Source of the DNA: Devosia sp.
GTDB lineage: Bacteria > Pseudomonadota > Alphaproteobacteria > Rhizobiales > Devosiaceae
Direction: 5' to 3'
Length of the DNA: 64,000 bases
Assembly (NCBI RefSeq): GCF_017307495.1
Contig: NZ_JAFKHE010000018.1
Span: 62,001-126,000 of the forward strand
Shown in pieces: positions 1 to 8,562 of the stretch. Both the position numbers and the translations under genes were made by a program. Under the pieces are notes generated by a model. It made no database searches, was not told where the DNA came from, and saw only the letters and a list, made by a program, of their open reading frames with translations. How positions within the stretch are numbered: position 1 is the stretch's first letter; each line of letters opens with the position of its first letter.

Positions 1-947
1 GGCGCTTCAACCGGCTGTCGGCGCTCGGTGGACCGCCGCTCGCCATCACCGGCATCGTGCTGGGGGCGGCGCGCTGGATGATCGACACCCTGCCCTTCAC
101 CTTCCTCGTCGGCGCGATCGCCGGCCTGCTCAGCCTGCAGTCGACGCGCGAGATGACTGTGATCAAGGCCTCCGGCCTGTCGGTCTGGCGGGTGATGAAG
201 GCGCCGCTGGCCGCAACGATCCTCGGCGGGTTGCTGGTGGCGCTGGTGTTCGATTCCGGCCTGGTGTGGCTGAACCGCTCGGTGCTGCCGCCGGCCAGCA
301 GTTCGGACGGCTCGGGGCTGTGGCTCGACGAGCGCCGGGCCGATATCCACTACATTCTGGAGGCGACGGCGACCGATGCCGGCGGGACCAACCTCAAGGA
401 CGTGACGGTGTTCCTGATGGACCAGCCGCGCGATCGCATCGAGGCCCCCGAGGCGCGGCTCGAGGGCGACGCATGGGTAATGCCGGAGGCGACCCGGCAC
501 CGGGCGGCGGAATTGTCGCAGAAGATCACGGACTTCCACCTGCCGACATCGCGGACGGCGGGCGACATGCGGGCCCGGCTGTCGACCACCGGCGACCTGA
601 CGGTCTGGGAACTGGCTGCCTCGCTGGCATCGCGGCTCAACGATCCGGGCGAGCGTGCGGCGGTCGAGACGCGATTCCTGCGCCTCATCGGCCTGCCGCT
701 CAGCCTGTGTGGCTCGCTCGTCATTGCCTTCGCATTTACGGCCGGTTATCGAAGGACGAATAAATATGGCGGGGCGGTGCTTTATGGTATCGTCCTTGGT
801 GTCTTGGTTTATGTGGTGAGCGAGATGGCGGGACGTGCCGGGGGCGCCGGCGTGATGCATCCCGCCATTGCGGTCGCCGGGCCGGCAGTGGTGGCCATCG
901 TCATTGGCGTGACGGTGCTGCTCAACAGGGAAGACGGGCGGACGTGA
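1..947 (+). CDS. lptG: LptG, LPS export permease (5' end outside window)
   Basis: Inner-membrane permease subunit of the LptBFGC complex that lifts lipopolysaccharide out of the inner membrane towards the Lpt bridge. The reading frame is open from base 3, so the start lies upstream. The visible part begins inside the first membrane region (PFTFLVGAIAGLLSL), then the family hallmark region (STREMTVIKASGLSVWRV), a periplasmic jellyroll-like domain in the middle, and three hydrophobic helices at the C-terminus followed by a short charged tail. The stop codon overlaps the next start (GTGA, 944-947), which couples it to lptD. An lptG-lptD-surA-pdxA-rsmA order is common in alphaproteobacteria. LptF would be expected just upstream. 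LptF versus LptG is assigned by position next to lptD. Confidence 0.9.
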   Translation, partial: RFNRLSALGGPPLAITGIVLGAARWMIDTLPFTFLVGAIAGLLSLQSTREMTVIKASGLSVWRVMKAPLAATILGGLLVALVFDSGLVWLNRSVLPPASSSDGSGLWLDERRADIHYILEATATDAGGTNLKDVTVFLMDQPRDRIEAPEARLEGDAWVMPEATRHRAAELSQKITDFHLPTSRTAGDMRARLSTTGDLTVWELAASLASRLNDPGERAAVETRFLRLIGLPLSLCGSLVIAFAFTAGYRRTNKYGGAVLYGIVLGVLVYVVSEMAGRAGGAGVMHPAIAVAGPAVVAIVIGVTVLLNREDGRT

Positions 948-3250
948 CCATTCCAGGCCGCGACCTGAGGGGGGAAATGCGCCAGCTCGGCGCCGCGCTC
1001 CTGCTCGCCCTTGCTACCGGCATCGGCTCGATCGCACCGGCCGCCGCGCAGTACCTCCCCGAGGACTTCTTCGCGACACTGCCCGAACCCGGTTCGCCCG
1101 CCCAGGTCGAGGCCAACACGCTCGCCTACGACAAGCGCGCCGACGTGATCAGCGCCGAGGGGCGAGTGATCATGACCTATTCCGGCTACCGGATCAGCTG
1201 CGACGACCTGCGCTACGAGCAGCAGTCGGGTCGCCTGATCTGTACGGGCAATGCCGAAGTGCTCGACCCCAGCGGGACGAAATACCAGGCGGACCGGATT
1301 GAAGTGACGGGCGGGATGAAGGAGGCCTTCATCCAGTCGCTGACGCTGACCACCAAGGACGGCGCCATGGTGACGGCGCGCGACGTCACCTACTCCAAGA
1401 CGCTCGAGACGGTGCTCAACGACGCCACCTACTCGCCGTGCGGGCTATGCATCGACGACAAGGGCCGGCGGATCGGCTGGCGCGTCAAGGCCGCCAAGCT
1501 GGTGCAGAACGCCGAGACCAAGACGGTCTATCTCGAACAACCCTCGCTGGAAGTGCTGGGCGTGCCGATCGCCTGGCTGCCGTGGCTGTCGCTGCCCGAT
1601 CCGACCTCGAAGCGCAACGCCGGCTTCCAGCTGCCCAGCGTCGACTACTCGCCAGACTATGGTGCACGGGTCAATGCGCCCTACCTCATCACGGTCGGCG
1701 AGGACATCGACATCCTGCTGACGCCGTCGCTGATGACCCGGCAGGGCTTCCTGATGGCGGCCGAGTACCAGCAGCGCTTCACCTATGGCGCGTTCTCGGT
1801 GAAGGGCTCGGGCCTCTACCAGCTCGATCCGGGCGCCTTCGACGGCATCGGCGACCGGTCATGGCGCGGGGCGATCCAGACGGCCGGCAAGTTCGAGCCG
1901 GTCAAGACCTGGACGGTCGGCTGGTCGTACAGCAAGTTCTCGGACGCGGCCTACCTCGACGACTACCGGTTCGACACCTCGGACTGGACGGTCAACGAGA
2001 TCTACGCGACGCACCTGAGCGCCGATTTCTACGGCGACGTGCGGCTGCAGGAATTCCTCAAGCTCGGCCAGTTCGACAGCGACGCGGACGCCCGCGAGGC
2101 GCAGGACCAGCAGGCGCTGACTGCCCCGAACGCGCGCGGCGCCGGCTATTTCGACCTCGGCGACATGGGACAGATCCGCGCCAATGGCAGCCTGCTCGGC
2201 GTGTATCGCGACGAGGATGCGATCGAGAAATACAACGGCGTCACCTACGCGCTGGGCTACGAAGGCCAGAAGACGCATGCCAGCGGCGAAGTCAGCTGGC
2301 AGAAGCAGATCGTCACCGCCGGGGGCATGGTCGCCACCCCGTACCTCGGCGTGCGCGCCGACATCGCCAACTACGACCGCGGAGACGCCTTGACCATGGG
2401 CGAGCCGGGCGACCAGTACCTGTTCACGGCGACCCCGATCGCGGCGATCGACGTGCGCTGGCCGCTGATCGCCAGCAACGGGCCCGATACGCACCTGCTC
2501 GAGCCGGTGGCGCAGCTGGTCTATCGCGGGTCGGACACGAGCCTTGTCGGCATCACCAACGACAACGCGCACAGCTTCGTGCTCGATGACACCAACCTGT
2601 TCTCGTACGACCGCTTCACCGGGCCGGACCGGCAGGAGACGGGGCTCAGGGCCAATGTCGGGGCGCGCTACCTCGCCAATTTCTCGGGCGGACAGTGGCT
2701 CGAGATCGTCGGCGGGCAGAGCTTCCAGCTTGCCGGCGTGAATGCCTTCGGCGCGGCCGACCCGACCAATACCGGCGTCGGCAGCGGGATGGAGGACGAT
2801 GCGTCCTACATCGTGCTCGGCGCGCGCGGTTCGCCCTACGAGGGCATGACGCTGGGCGCCAAGCTCCAGCTCGACCCCGACGGCCCGCACGTGGCGCGCG
2901 CCGGGCTGGGCGGCGACTATGCCGTGGGCGATTATTCGGTGGGGGGCGACTACATCTACCTGCCCGCCGACGCCGACACCGGCGTCGTCTCCGACCAGCA
3001 CGAGGTCACCGTGCGCGCCTCGGCGCCGCTGCCGATCGACTACTGGAAGGCGAACGGCAGCGTGTCGTGGGACATCGCGGCCGGCGAGTGGCTGGAGACA
3101 CGCGGCGAGCTGGTCTATGACGACGGGTACTTCCTCGCCGGAGGCTTCGCCCAGGCCAACGGACCGACGCATGAAGACGGGGAGTCGATCCAGTTCGGCC
3201 TCAAGTTCGCCCTCAAGGCGCCCAACACCGAGTACGGTGTCGGGTACTAA
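944..3250 (+). CDS. lptD: LptD, outer-membrane LPS assembly protein
   Basis: Outer-membrane beta-barrel that inserts LPS into the outer leaflet, working with LptE. The protein is up to 768 residues. An N-terminal signal peptide (hydrophobic stretch ending APAAAQ) is followed by an OstA/LptA-like domain (residues about 50-150, with repeated short beta motifs such as ADVISAEGRVIMTYSGYR) and then the LptD barrel. The cysteines CGLC near residue 168 match the region where LptD proteins carry redox-active cysteines. Two starts are possible: GTG 944, overlapping lptG, or ATG 977, which has a strong GAGGGGGG ribosome-binding site and gives a cleaner signal peptide. I favour 977 but report the longer frame. 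It sits in the lptG-lptD-surA operon. Confidence 0.93.
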   Translation: MTIPGRDLRGEMRQLGAALLLALATGIGSIAPAAAQYLPEDFFATLPEPGSPAQVEANTLAYDKRADVISAEGRVIMTYSGYRISCDDLRYEQQSGRLICTGNAEVLDPSGTKYQADRIEVTGGMKEAFIQSLTLTTKDGAMVTARDVTYSKTLETVLNDATYSPCGLCIDDKGRRIGWRVKAAKLVQNAETKTVYLEQPSLEVLGVPIAWLPWLSLPDPTSKRNAGFQLPSVDYSPDYGARVNAPYLITVGEDIDILLTPSLMTRQGFLMAAEYQQRFTYGAFSVKGSGLYQLDPGAFDGIGDRSWRGAIQTAGKFEPVKTWTVGWSYSKFSDAAYLDDYRFDTSDWTVNEIYATHLSADFYGDVRLQEFLKLGQFDSDADAREAQDQQALTAPNARGAGYFDLGDMGQIRANGSLLGVYRDEDAIEKYNGVTYALGYEGQKTHASGEVSWQKQIVTAGGMVATPYLGVRADIANYDRGDALTMGEPGDQYLFTATPIAAIDVRWPLIASNGPDTHLLEPVAQLVYRGSDTSLVGITNDNAHSFVLDDTNLFSYDRFTGPDRQETGLRANVGARYLANFSGGQWLEIVGGQSFQLAGVNAFGAADPTNTGVGSGMEDDASYIVLGARGSPYEGMTLGAKLQLDPDGPHVARAGLGGDYAVGDYSVGGDYIYLPADADTGVVSDQHEVTVRASAPLPIDYWKANGSVSWDIAAGEWLETRGELVYDDGYFLAGGFAQANGPTHEDGESIQFGLKFALKAPNTEYGVGY

Positions 3251-3322
3251 CGGATTTTGGCCGTATTCTTCAAACAAGAGGAGCATCGCCGGGGGCGATC
3301 CGGCAGGCTTCCAGGAACACAA

Positions 3323-4213
3323 ATGGTGACGACAATGCTCCGCCTCATCGCTGCACTGCTGATCGGTGTCACTCTCAGCGTCGCGCCGGCCTATGCCGCG
3401 ACCAAGGTGACGGTGAACGGAGTGCCGATCTCGGACATCGAGATTTCGCAGCGCACCAAGCTGCTGTCACTCGAAGGCGGCGGCGGCAGCTCCAAGGCGG
3501 CGATGGACCAGCTGATCAACGAACAGCTGCAGCTGCAGGAAGCCAAGAAGTTCAACATCACCATCACCGAGCAGCAGGTCGATGATGCGTTCCAGCAGGT
3601 GTCGCGCAACGTCAAGGTGTCGACCGACAAGCTGCGCGAGATCCTGCTCAGCCGCGGCGTGAGCGTCGACACGATGCGGGCCCGCCTGCGCGCCGCCCTC
3701 GCCTGGCAGCAGCTGAGCGGCATCGTCGTGCAGAGCCGCGTCAAGGTCTCCGACCTCGATCTCGACAAGGAAGCATCGGCAGCGCTCAACACCGATACGA
3801 GCTACGACTACATCCTCAAGGAAATCCTGTTCATCAGCACGACCGGCAATGCCGCGGCCCGCACGGGCCAGGCCAATGCCTATCGCAAGGCTTTCACCGG
3901 CTGCGACAGCGCGGTGCAGCTGTCGCTGAACTATACCGATGCGGCGGTGCGCGAGATGGGCCGGCGGCACGCCACCCAGCTGCCCGACGCGCTGGCCAAG
4001 GAGCTGGCCGGCCTGAACGTCGGCGGCATCACCAAGCCGCGCGTCACCGAGCAGGGCGTCTCGATGCTCGCCGTCTGCGCCAAGAACGCGGCGCGCGACA
4101 CCACCTTCATCAAGAACAAGCTGCGCAGCCAGCAGGGCAGCGAGGCGATGAAGGCCGAGAGCGAGAAGTACCTGCAGGAACTCAAGGCCAAGGCAAAGAT
4201 CGTCTACAGCTGA
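3323..4213 (+). CDS. SurA-like periplasmic chaperone
   Basis: Periplasmic chaperone of the SurA type, probably assisting folding of outer-membrane proteins such as the adjacent LptD. It starts at ATG 3323, preceded by AGGA at the right distance. The 296-residue product has a signal peptide (LRLIAALLIGVTLSVAPAYA), then the SurA N-terminal chaperone domain (KVTVNGVPISDIEISQRTKL, the typical 'N-x-x-I-t-x-x-ei' opening) and a helical region. The C-terminal half, where parvulin isomerase domains lie in enterobacterial SurA, is weakly conserved here, so isomerase activity is doubtful. Gene order lptD-surA-pdxA-rsmA supports the call. The downstream gap holds a 10-bp hairpin. Confidence 0.82.
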   Translation: MVTTMLRLIAALLIGVTLSVAPAYAATKVTVNGVPISDIEISQRTKLLSLEGGGGSSKAAMDQLINEQLQLQEAKKFNITITEQQVDDAFQQVSRNVKVSTDKLREILLSRGVSVDTMRARLRAALAWQQLSGIVVQSRVKVSDLDLDKEASAALNTDTSYDYILKEILFISTTGNAAARTGQANAYRKAFTGCDSAVQLSLNYTDAAVREMGRRHATQLPDALAKELAGLNVGGITKPRVTEQGVSMLAVCAKNAARDTTFIKNKLRSQQGSEAMKAESEKYLQELKAKAKIVYS

Positions 4214-4228
4214 TCGGCCGGGGCTGCC

Positions 4229-4257
4229 GGCATTGGACCAATGAAGTGTCCAATGCC
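4229..4257 (+). terminator. Hairpin after surA
   Basis: A perfect 10-bp inverted repeat (GGCATTGGAC / GTCCAATGCC) with a 9-base loop lies 16 bases after the surA stop. No T-run follows, so it may be a factor-assisted terminator, an mRNA-stabilising hairpin, or an operator for pdxA. Confidence 0.4.
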
Positions 4258-4359
4258 TTAGGAAACGGCGTGGTAGACAAGCTCGCGTAGCGGCGGGGCA
4301 AACCGGTCCCGCCCTGGATGTGCGCCGGCCTGCCCGGCAGTCAGAGACATGAGGACGCC

Positions 4360-5370
4360 GTGGCCGACACGACCTTGCCGCTGGCCATCAGCATGGGGGA
4401 GCCCGCGGGCATCGGGCCGGACCTGATCCTGAGGCTCTACGCCCGTCGGGCCGAACTGCGGCTGCCGCCCTTCATCGTGTTCGGGCACTTCGATTTCCTC
4501 GCCGCGCGCGCTGCCCGCCTTGGGCTGTCGATCCGGCTAGAGCACAGCATGCCGACGGAAGCGGCGGCGCGCTTTGCCAACGCCCTGCCCGTCGTGCATG
4601 TCGAGGGACTGGTGCCCGACAAGCCGGGCGAGCCAACCGCCCTTTCCGGCAAGGTGGTGATCGAGTCGATTGCCCAGGCGACGAATGCGACAGTGACCGG
4701 CGCCTGCCGCGGCCTCGTCACCGCGCCGATCCACAAGGCCGTGCTCTATACGGCCGGCTTCAAGTATCCCGGCCACACCGAATTCCTCGCCGCGCTCTGC
4801 GACCGGGACGGCAACCTGCCGATGCCGGTGATGATGCTGGCGCACGAGGAGTTGCGCGTCGTTCCGGCGACCATCCACGTCCCGATCCGCGACGTCCCCG
4901 GGCTGCTGACGCAGGAGCTGGTGGCGGAGACCGGGCGGATCGTGGCGCATGACCTGCGCACGCGCTTCAGCATTGCCGCGCCGCGGCTGGGCTTTGCGGG
5001 GCTCAACCCGCACGCCGGCGAGGGCGGCAAGATCGGCACCGAGGATCTCGATATCGTCGCGCCGGCCGTCGCGCAGCTCCAGCACGAGGGCATCATGGCC
5101 GAGGGGCCGATACCCGCGGATACGCTGTTCTACCTGCCGCACTGGCGGCACTACGACGCGGTGATCGCCATGTACCATGACCAGGCGCTGATCCCGATCA
5201 AGACGGTGGCCTTCGACGAGGCAGTGAACGTGACGCTCGGACTGAAGATCGTCAGGACCTCGCCCGACCACGGCACAGCCTTCGACCTTGCCGGAACCGG
5301 CAAGGGCTCGGATGCAAGCTTCCTCGCCGCGCTGCGCCTGGCGGATCGGCTGACGGGCGGGCAGGCATAG
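4360..5370 (+). CDS. pdxA: PdxA, 4-hydroxythreonine-4-phosphate dehydrogenase
   Basis: Oxidises 4-phospho-hydroxythreonine in the DXP-dependent pyridoxal phosphate pathway. The product then condenses with DXP through PdxJ. The start is taken as GTG 4360 with GAGGA just upstream, giving 336 residues, the family's usual length. An ATG at 4318 is possible but adds a non-conserved leader. Conserved features are SMGEPAGIGPD at the N-terminus, the three metal-ligand histidines in GHTEF, NPHAGEGG and MYHDQALIPIK, and the C-terminal RTSPDHGTAFDLAG. It follows the SurA-like gene and precedes rsmA, with the convergent DUF305 gene between. Confidence 0.95.
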   Translation: MADTTLPLAISMGEPAGIGPDLILRLYARRAELRLPPFIVFGHFDFLAARAARLGLSIRLEHSMPTEAAARFANALPVVHVEGLVPDKPGEPTALSGKVVIESIAQATNATVTGACRGLVTAPIHKAVLYTAGFKYPGHTEFLAALCDRDGNLPMPVMMLAHEELRVVPATIHVPIRDVPGLLTQELVAETGRIVAHDLRTRFSIAAPRLGFAGLNPHAGEGGKIGTEDLDIVAPAVAQLQHEGIMAEGPIPADTLFYLPHWRHYDAVIAMYHDQALIPIKTVAFDEAVNVTLGLKIVRTSPDHGTAFDLAGTGKGSDASFLAALRLADRLTGGQA

Positions 5371-5405
5371 CCGGTTCAGGCCTCGATCGTGAGGGAGCGC
5401 TCGGA

Positions 5406-5482
5406 GTCATTCCCGCGAAAGCGGGAACCTCTGCTTTCGGCGCGAGTGGCCAAACGGAGATCCCCGCTTTCGCGGGGATCAC
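5406..5482. repeat. Palindromic repeat pair, family 1
   Basis: Two inverted palindromes of the type TCATTCCCGCGAAAGCGGGA (5406-5429) and ATCCCCGCTTTCGCGGGGAT (5457-5482) face each other across a spacer of about 27 bases. They lie between the convergent 3' ends of pdxA and the DUF305 gene. Related copies occur at 7276, 7420, 27687 and 49766. The layout resembles REP/BIME elements and could form bidirectional hairpins that end transcription. Confidence 0.8.
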
Positions 5483-5549
5483 CCGGTGGCTCGTCCGGAC
5501 CGGAGTGGAGAAGCCCGCTTCCGACGGCGAGGGGTCTGCCGGCTACCGC

Positions 5550-5999
5550 TTACTGTTTCTGCTTGTCGAGCCAGGCCAGCATGTCGGCGATTTCCTTTTC
5601 CTGGGCGGTGATCACGCCCTGCGCGAGTCCCTTCACCCAGGCATCGTCGCCATTGGCCAGCTCGGCCTTGGCCATGGCGATGGCGCCGCGGTGATGCGGG
5701 ATCATCGAGCAGACGAAGGCGACGTCGATGTCGGTGGCGGTGGCGCCAGCCATCATGTCGGCGTTCATCTGCGCCATGCCGGCCATCAGGTCGGTATGCG
5801 CGGCGTCGCCGCCACCCATCATGGCGCCGCCGCCATCACCCATCATGGCGCCGCCGCTGCCGCCCATCATCATGCCGGCATGCCCGGCATTGGCGGTGCA
5901 GATGGCCGGCAGGCCCGCATCGACCGAAACGGCCTCCTGCGCGGTGGCGATGCCGGGCAGCGCGACCAGAGCAAGTGCAGCGATCATGTTCTTGAGCAT
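5550..5999 (-). CDS. Secreted Met-rich DUF305 protein, probable copper-binding
   Basis: Periplasmic DUF305 protein. Members of this four-helix family include copper-binding proteins such as CopM. The start is ATG 5999 behind GAGAGGAG, giving 149 residues with a signal peptide ([20 protein letters not shown]). The mature N-terminus is unusually rich in Met and Gly ([20 protein letters not shown]). The family core is intact: [25 protein letters not shown], with the His-His pair and flanking Met that bind metal, and a C-terminal [15 protein letters not shown] helix. The Met-rich part is encoded by imperfect tandem DNA repeats at about 5816-5876. It is monocistronic and convergent with pdxA. Confidence 0.85.
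   Translation of the reverse strand: MLKNMIAALALVALPGIATAQEAVSVDAGLPAICTANAGHAGMMMGGSGGAMMGDGGGAMMGGGDAAHTDLMAGMAQMNADMMAGATATDIDVAFVCSMIPHHRGAIAMAKAELANGDDAWVKGLAQGVITAQEKEIADMLAWLDKQKQ
5816..5876. repeat. Imperfect tandem repeats coding the Met-rich segment
   Basis: Three degenerate units built on CATCATGGCGCCGCCG follow one another inside the DUF305 gene and encode MMG/GAMMG blocks. The number of units is a likely source of length variation between strains. Confidence 0.6.
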
Positions 6000-6120
6000 G
6001 GTGGAACTCCTCTCGTTTGCCGACGAACGTCGCCGGCCGATCGTTCGTTCCTGCACCTTGCCACCATGGCAAGGTCAAGCGGCATTTGCGTTCCCCGATA
6101 AATCCGCTATCCCGGCTGGC

Positions 6121-6954
6121 ATGCAGATCGACACCCTCCCCCCGCTGCGCGACGTGATTGCCGCCCACGGGCTCCGCGCCAAGAAGGAACTCGGACAGAA
6201 CTTCCTGCTCGACCTGAACCTGACGGCACGCATCGCCCGCGCGGCCGGCGGGCTGGAGGGCGTCACGGTGATCGAGGTGGGGCCCGGGCCGGGCGGGCTG
6301 ACGCGGGCGTTGCTGGCCGAGGGCGCAAAGAAGGTGATCGCCATCGAGCGGGACGAGCGTGCCCTGCCCGCGCTGGCGCAGATCGCGGCAGCCTATCCGG
6401 GGCGGCTGGAGGTGATTGCGGGCGATGCGCTGGAGATCGACTACGCGGCACTGGCCGACGGCCCGACCAAGATCGTCGCCAACCTGCCCTACAATATCGG
6501 CACGGAGCTGCTGACGCGCTGGCTCACGGTCGATCCCTGGCCGCCCTATTTCGAGAGCCTGACGCTGATGTTCCAGCGCGAGGTGGCCGAGCGCATCGTC
6601 GCGCAACCCGGTTCGGACGCCTATGGGCGGCTCGGCGTGCTTTGCGGCTGGCGGACCGAGGCGCGCATCGCCTTCAACGTCGGGCGCGAGGCGTTCACTC
6701 CGCCGCCCAAGGTGACCTCAAGCGTCGTGCATCTGAAGCCCAGGGCGACCACCGACGGCGTTGCGGTGCGCGACCTCGAGGCGGTGACGCGCGCCGCCTT
6801 CGGGCAGCGCCGCAAGATGGTGCGACAGAGCCTCAAGTCGCTTGGCGTGCCGATGGAGTCGCTGCTGGCGGCAGCCGGGCTCAAGGGCGACGAGCGGGCC
6901 GAGACGCTGCCGGTCGCGACCTTCCTCAAGCTGGCCAGGGCGCGACGCGGATGA
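6121..6954 (+). CDS. rsmA: RsmA (KsgA), 16S rRNA A1518/A1519 dimethyltransferase
   Basis: SAM-dependent enzyme that dimethylates two adjacent adenosines in helix 45 of 16S rRNA late in 30S assembly. The start ATG 6121 gives 277 residues, typical for the family. The frame is open further upstream but reads through the DUF305 region and is not conserved. Motifs are [11 protein letters not shown] at the N-terminus, SAM motif [13 protein letters not shown], the acidic IERDERALP, the catalytic motif NLPYNIGT (N-L-P-Y), and the C-terminal [13 protein letters not shown]. It overlaps the next small gene by ATGA. Confidence 0.96.
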   Translation: MQIDTLPPLRDVIAAHGLRAKKELGQNFLLDLNLTARIARAAGGLEGVTVIEVGPGPGGLTRALLAEGAKKVIAIERDERALPALAQIAAAYPGRLEVIAGDALEIDYAALADGPTKIVANLPYNIGTELLTRWLTVDPWPPYFESLTLMFQREVAERIVAQPGSDAYGRLGVLCGWRTEARIAFNVGREAFTPPPKVTSSVVHLKPRATTDGVAVRDLEAVTRAAFGQRRKMVRQSLKSLGVPMESLLAAAGLKGDERAETLPVATFLKLARARRG

Positions 6955-7208
6955 GCGGCGTCTTCGCGCTGGTCGCGGCGTTCATCGCCTTTGCCGTACC
7001 GATCGCGGTGCCACTGTTCGTCCAGAGCTGGCGCGGCTTTGCCGTCGTGACGGCGACCGGTGCGCTGTTCTTCACCTGGGTGACGTTCGACCTGGGCAAC
7101 CCGGCCGGGATCACGCAGGCGCTCGGCCCGTTCGTGTTCGGGCTGGCGCTGTTCGGTTTTGCGGCCGGCGTGGTCGCGAAGTTCGTGATGCTGCTGGGGC
7201 GAAGGTAG
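6951..7208 (+). CDS. Small membrane protein of unknown function
   Basis: An 85-residue protein translated from an ATG that overlaps the rsmA stop (ATGA, 6951-6954), which indicates translational coupling. About three hydrophobic segments (residues 3-25, 33-48 with an acidic break, and 58-82) and a basic end (GRR) suggest an inner-membrane protein with the C-terminus in the cytoplasm. I do not recognise the family. The coupling and clean hydropathy favour a real gene over a shadow. Confidence 0.65.
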   Translation: MSGVFALVAAFIAFAVPIAVPLFVQSWRGFAVVTATGALFFTWVTFDLGNPAGITQALGPFVFGLALFGFAAGVVAKFVMLLGRR

Positions 7209-7275
7209 GCCGCACCCCTCGCCTGGGGCATTCACCATCGATGAGAGGCACGATGTTGTTGCTTCCAACACCGGG

Positions 7276-7356
7276 TGTCATCCCAGCGAAAGCCGGGATC
7301 CATCTCTCGGCTGGACGCGGGCTGCGCGCTGGATCCCGGCTTTCGCCGGGATGACA
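7276..7356. repeat. Palindromic repeat pair, family 1
   Basis: Inverted pair: TCATCCCAGCGAAAGCCGGG (7276-7302) and GGATCCCGGCTTTCGCCGGG (7331-7356), separated by a 28-base spacer. The 7209-7442 gap between the small membrane protein and the convergent hypothetical gene holds this pair, one further copy, and no gene. Confidence 0.8.
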
Positions 7357-7419
7357 GTTGGTGGGAGATGGCAGCAGTGGAGCCATCGGCTCGCGGCAAT
7401 AGTGAAAGCCACACCCGCC

Positions 7420-7446
7420 GGGTCATCCCTGCGAAAGCGGGGCTAC
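7420..7446. repeat. Single palindromic repeat, family 1
   Basis: GGTCATCCCTGCGAAAGCGG, an unpaired copy that runs into the stop codon of the minus-strand gene ending at 7443. Confidence 0.7.
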
Positions 7447-7736
7447 CCGCTCACCGTCGGCTTGCTGACCGTGCCGTCGCCGGTCACCTCGATCTCGGCA
7501 ACCGTCATGGTGCGCTTGAGGATGGTGGCGGCGCGAGTGAGGAGCGCGGTGTTGACCTCGGCCGCGCTCATCTTGTCGGTGGTGCTGGCCCAGACCTTCA
7601 AAGTCAGGTTGTGGTCGAAGGCCTTGTGGGCGGTGATCTCACGCAAAACGACTTTGACTCTGGCCTGGGTCCGATCGGCAAACTTCGGATGCCGGTGCAA
7701 CTCGTCGATCGTGCATGCCTTGACTTCGAACGGCAT
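7443..7736 (-). CDS. Hypothetical protein, 97 aa
   Basis: Not recognised. Taking ATG 7736, preceded by GGGGGA, the product is a soluble 97-residue protein (MPFEVKACTIDELHRHPKF...). It is mixed alpha/beta by appearance, without a signal peptide or membrane segment. The C-terminal half contains a likely beta strand (MTVAEIEVTGDGTVSKPTV). A longer frame from 7832 is open but its extra 32 residues look non-coding. It lies between gmk and the repeats, on the same strand as gmk. It could be a small conserved alphaproteobacterial protein; coding status is moderately sure. Confidence 0.5.
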   Translation of the reverse strand: MPFEVKACTIDELHRHPKFADRTQARVKVVLREITAHKAFDHNLTLKVWASTTDKMSAAEVNTALLTRAATILKRTMTVAEIEVTGDGTVSKPTVSG

Positions 7737-7822
7737 GATCAGGTCCCCCGCGAGCGACAGACTCTGCCTGTTCCGAGGTGGGCGGAAGCAGGGCACGCGA
7801 ACCATCCACAGATGCACGTGGG

Positions 7823-7866
7823 TTATCCACAAGCAGCTGCTCGCACAGTTAAGGCATTACCTTAAC
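7823..7866. promoter_or_regulatory. DnaA-box match and 19-bp palindrome
   Basis: A perfect DnaA-box consensus TTATCCACA (7823-7831), with a weaker CCATCCACA 21 bases before it (7803-7811), is followed by the palindrome GTTAAGG-CATTA-CCTTAAC (7848-7866). The 7737-7920 gap between gmk and the hypothetical gene holds only these. They may regulate the hypothetical gene. The number of boxes is too low to propose an origin. Confidence 0.35.
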
Positions 7867-7920
7867 AGGATCGCCGTCACAGGACGGCCGGACCGGTTCG
7901 CAGTCTCCTCGCGGAGCTTC

Positions 7921-8559
7921 CTAAAGAGAGTCGATCTGATCCTGCAAGTCCTTGACGAACTTATCCAATTGTAGAAAGCGCGAACGCTCGAGCCGGGCCG
8001 CCGCGAGAATGGTGCGCACGCGGCTGGTCGAATCCTCGAGATCCTCGTTGATCAGCACGTAGTCGTACTCGTTGTAGTGCTGCATCTCGATGCGGGCGTT
8101 CTTGAGCCGCTTGTCGATGGTACCGGCACTGTCCTGGGCTCGCCGCTCGAGGCGCTTGCGCAGTTCCTTGATCGAGGGCGGCAGGATGAAGATCGTCACC
8201 ATGTCGGCACGGCACTTCTCGTAGAGCTGCAGCGTGCCCTGGTAGTCGATGTCGAACAGGATGTCGCGGCCGTTGGAGAGCCGCTCCTCGACGCGCGAGC
8301 GGGGCGTGCCGTAGAAGTTGCCGTGGACCTCGGCGCTTTCGAGCAGTTCGCCCTCGGCCCGCATCTTCTCGAACGCCGGCACGTCGATGAAGTGGTAGTG
8401 GACGCCGTCCTTCTCGTCGGTCCGGCGCGCGCGCGTGGTCACCGAGACCGAGAGCGCGATGTTCGGATCGTCGGCGAACAGGGCGCGGGAGATCGACGAT
8501 TTGCCCGCCCCGGAGGGCGAGGCCAGCACCAGCATCACGCCGCGGCGCGCGTGTTCCAT
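7921..8559 (-). CDS. gmk: Guanylate kinase
   Basis: Phosphorylates GMP to GDP with ATP, the step after GuaB/GuaA in guanine nucleotide synthesis. The 212-residue product carries the P-loop VLASPSGAGKSSISRAL, the GMP-binding stretch SVSVTTRARRTDEKDGVHYHF, the EVHGNFYGTP motif and the lid region RLERRAQDS. Start ATG 8559 lies 3 bases after the yicC stop, so it is the last gene of a minus-strand operon with yicC and mltG, an arrangement usual in Rhizobiales. Confidence 0.96.
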   Translation of the reverse strand: MEHARRGVMLVLASPSGAGKSSISRALFADDPNIALSVSVTTRARRTDEKDGVHYHFIDVPAFEKMRAEGELLESAEVHGNFYGTPRSRVEERLSNGRDILFDIDYQGTLQLYEKCRADMVTIFILPPSIKELRKRLERRAQDSAGTIDKRLKNARIEMQHYNEYDYVLINEDLEDSTSRVRTILAAARLERSRFLQLDKFVKDLQDQIDSL

Positions 8560-8562
8560 GGG

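Noticed and set aside
1859..3322. A 487-codon frame on the minus strand inside lptD
   Set aside because: It is antisense to a clearly conserved gene and its composition (long runs of Val, Arg, Gly, Asp) is that of a shadow frame.
5406..7446. CRISPR-like repeats near 5.4-7.4 kb
   Set aside because: Units are inverted pairs of palindromes, not direct repeats with regular unique spacers, and no cas gene is near.
7848..7866. Possible CtrA site (TTAA halves in the palindrome)
   Set aside because: The TTAA halves are 9 bases apart, while CtrA sites need 7.
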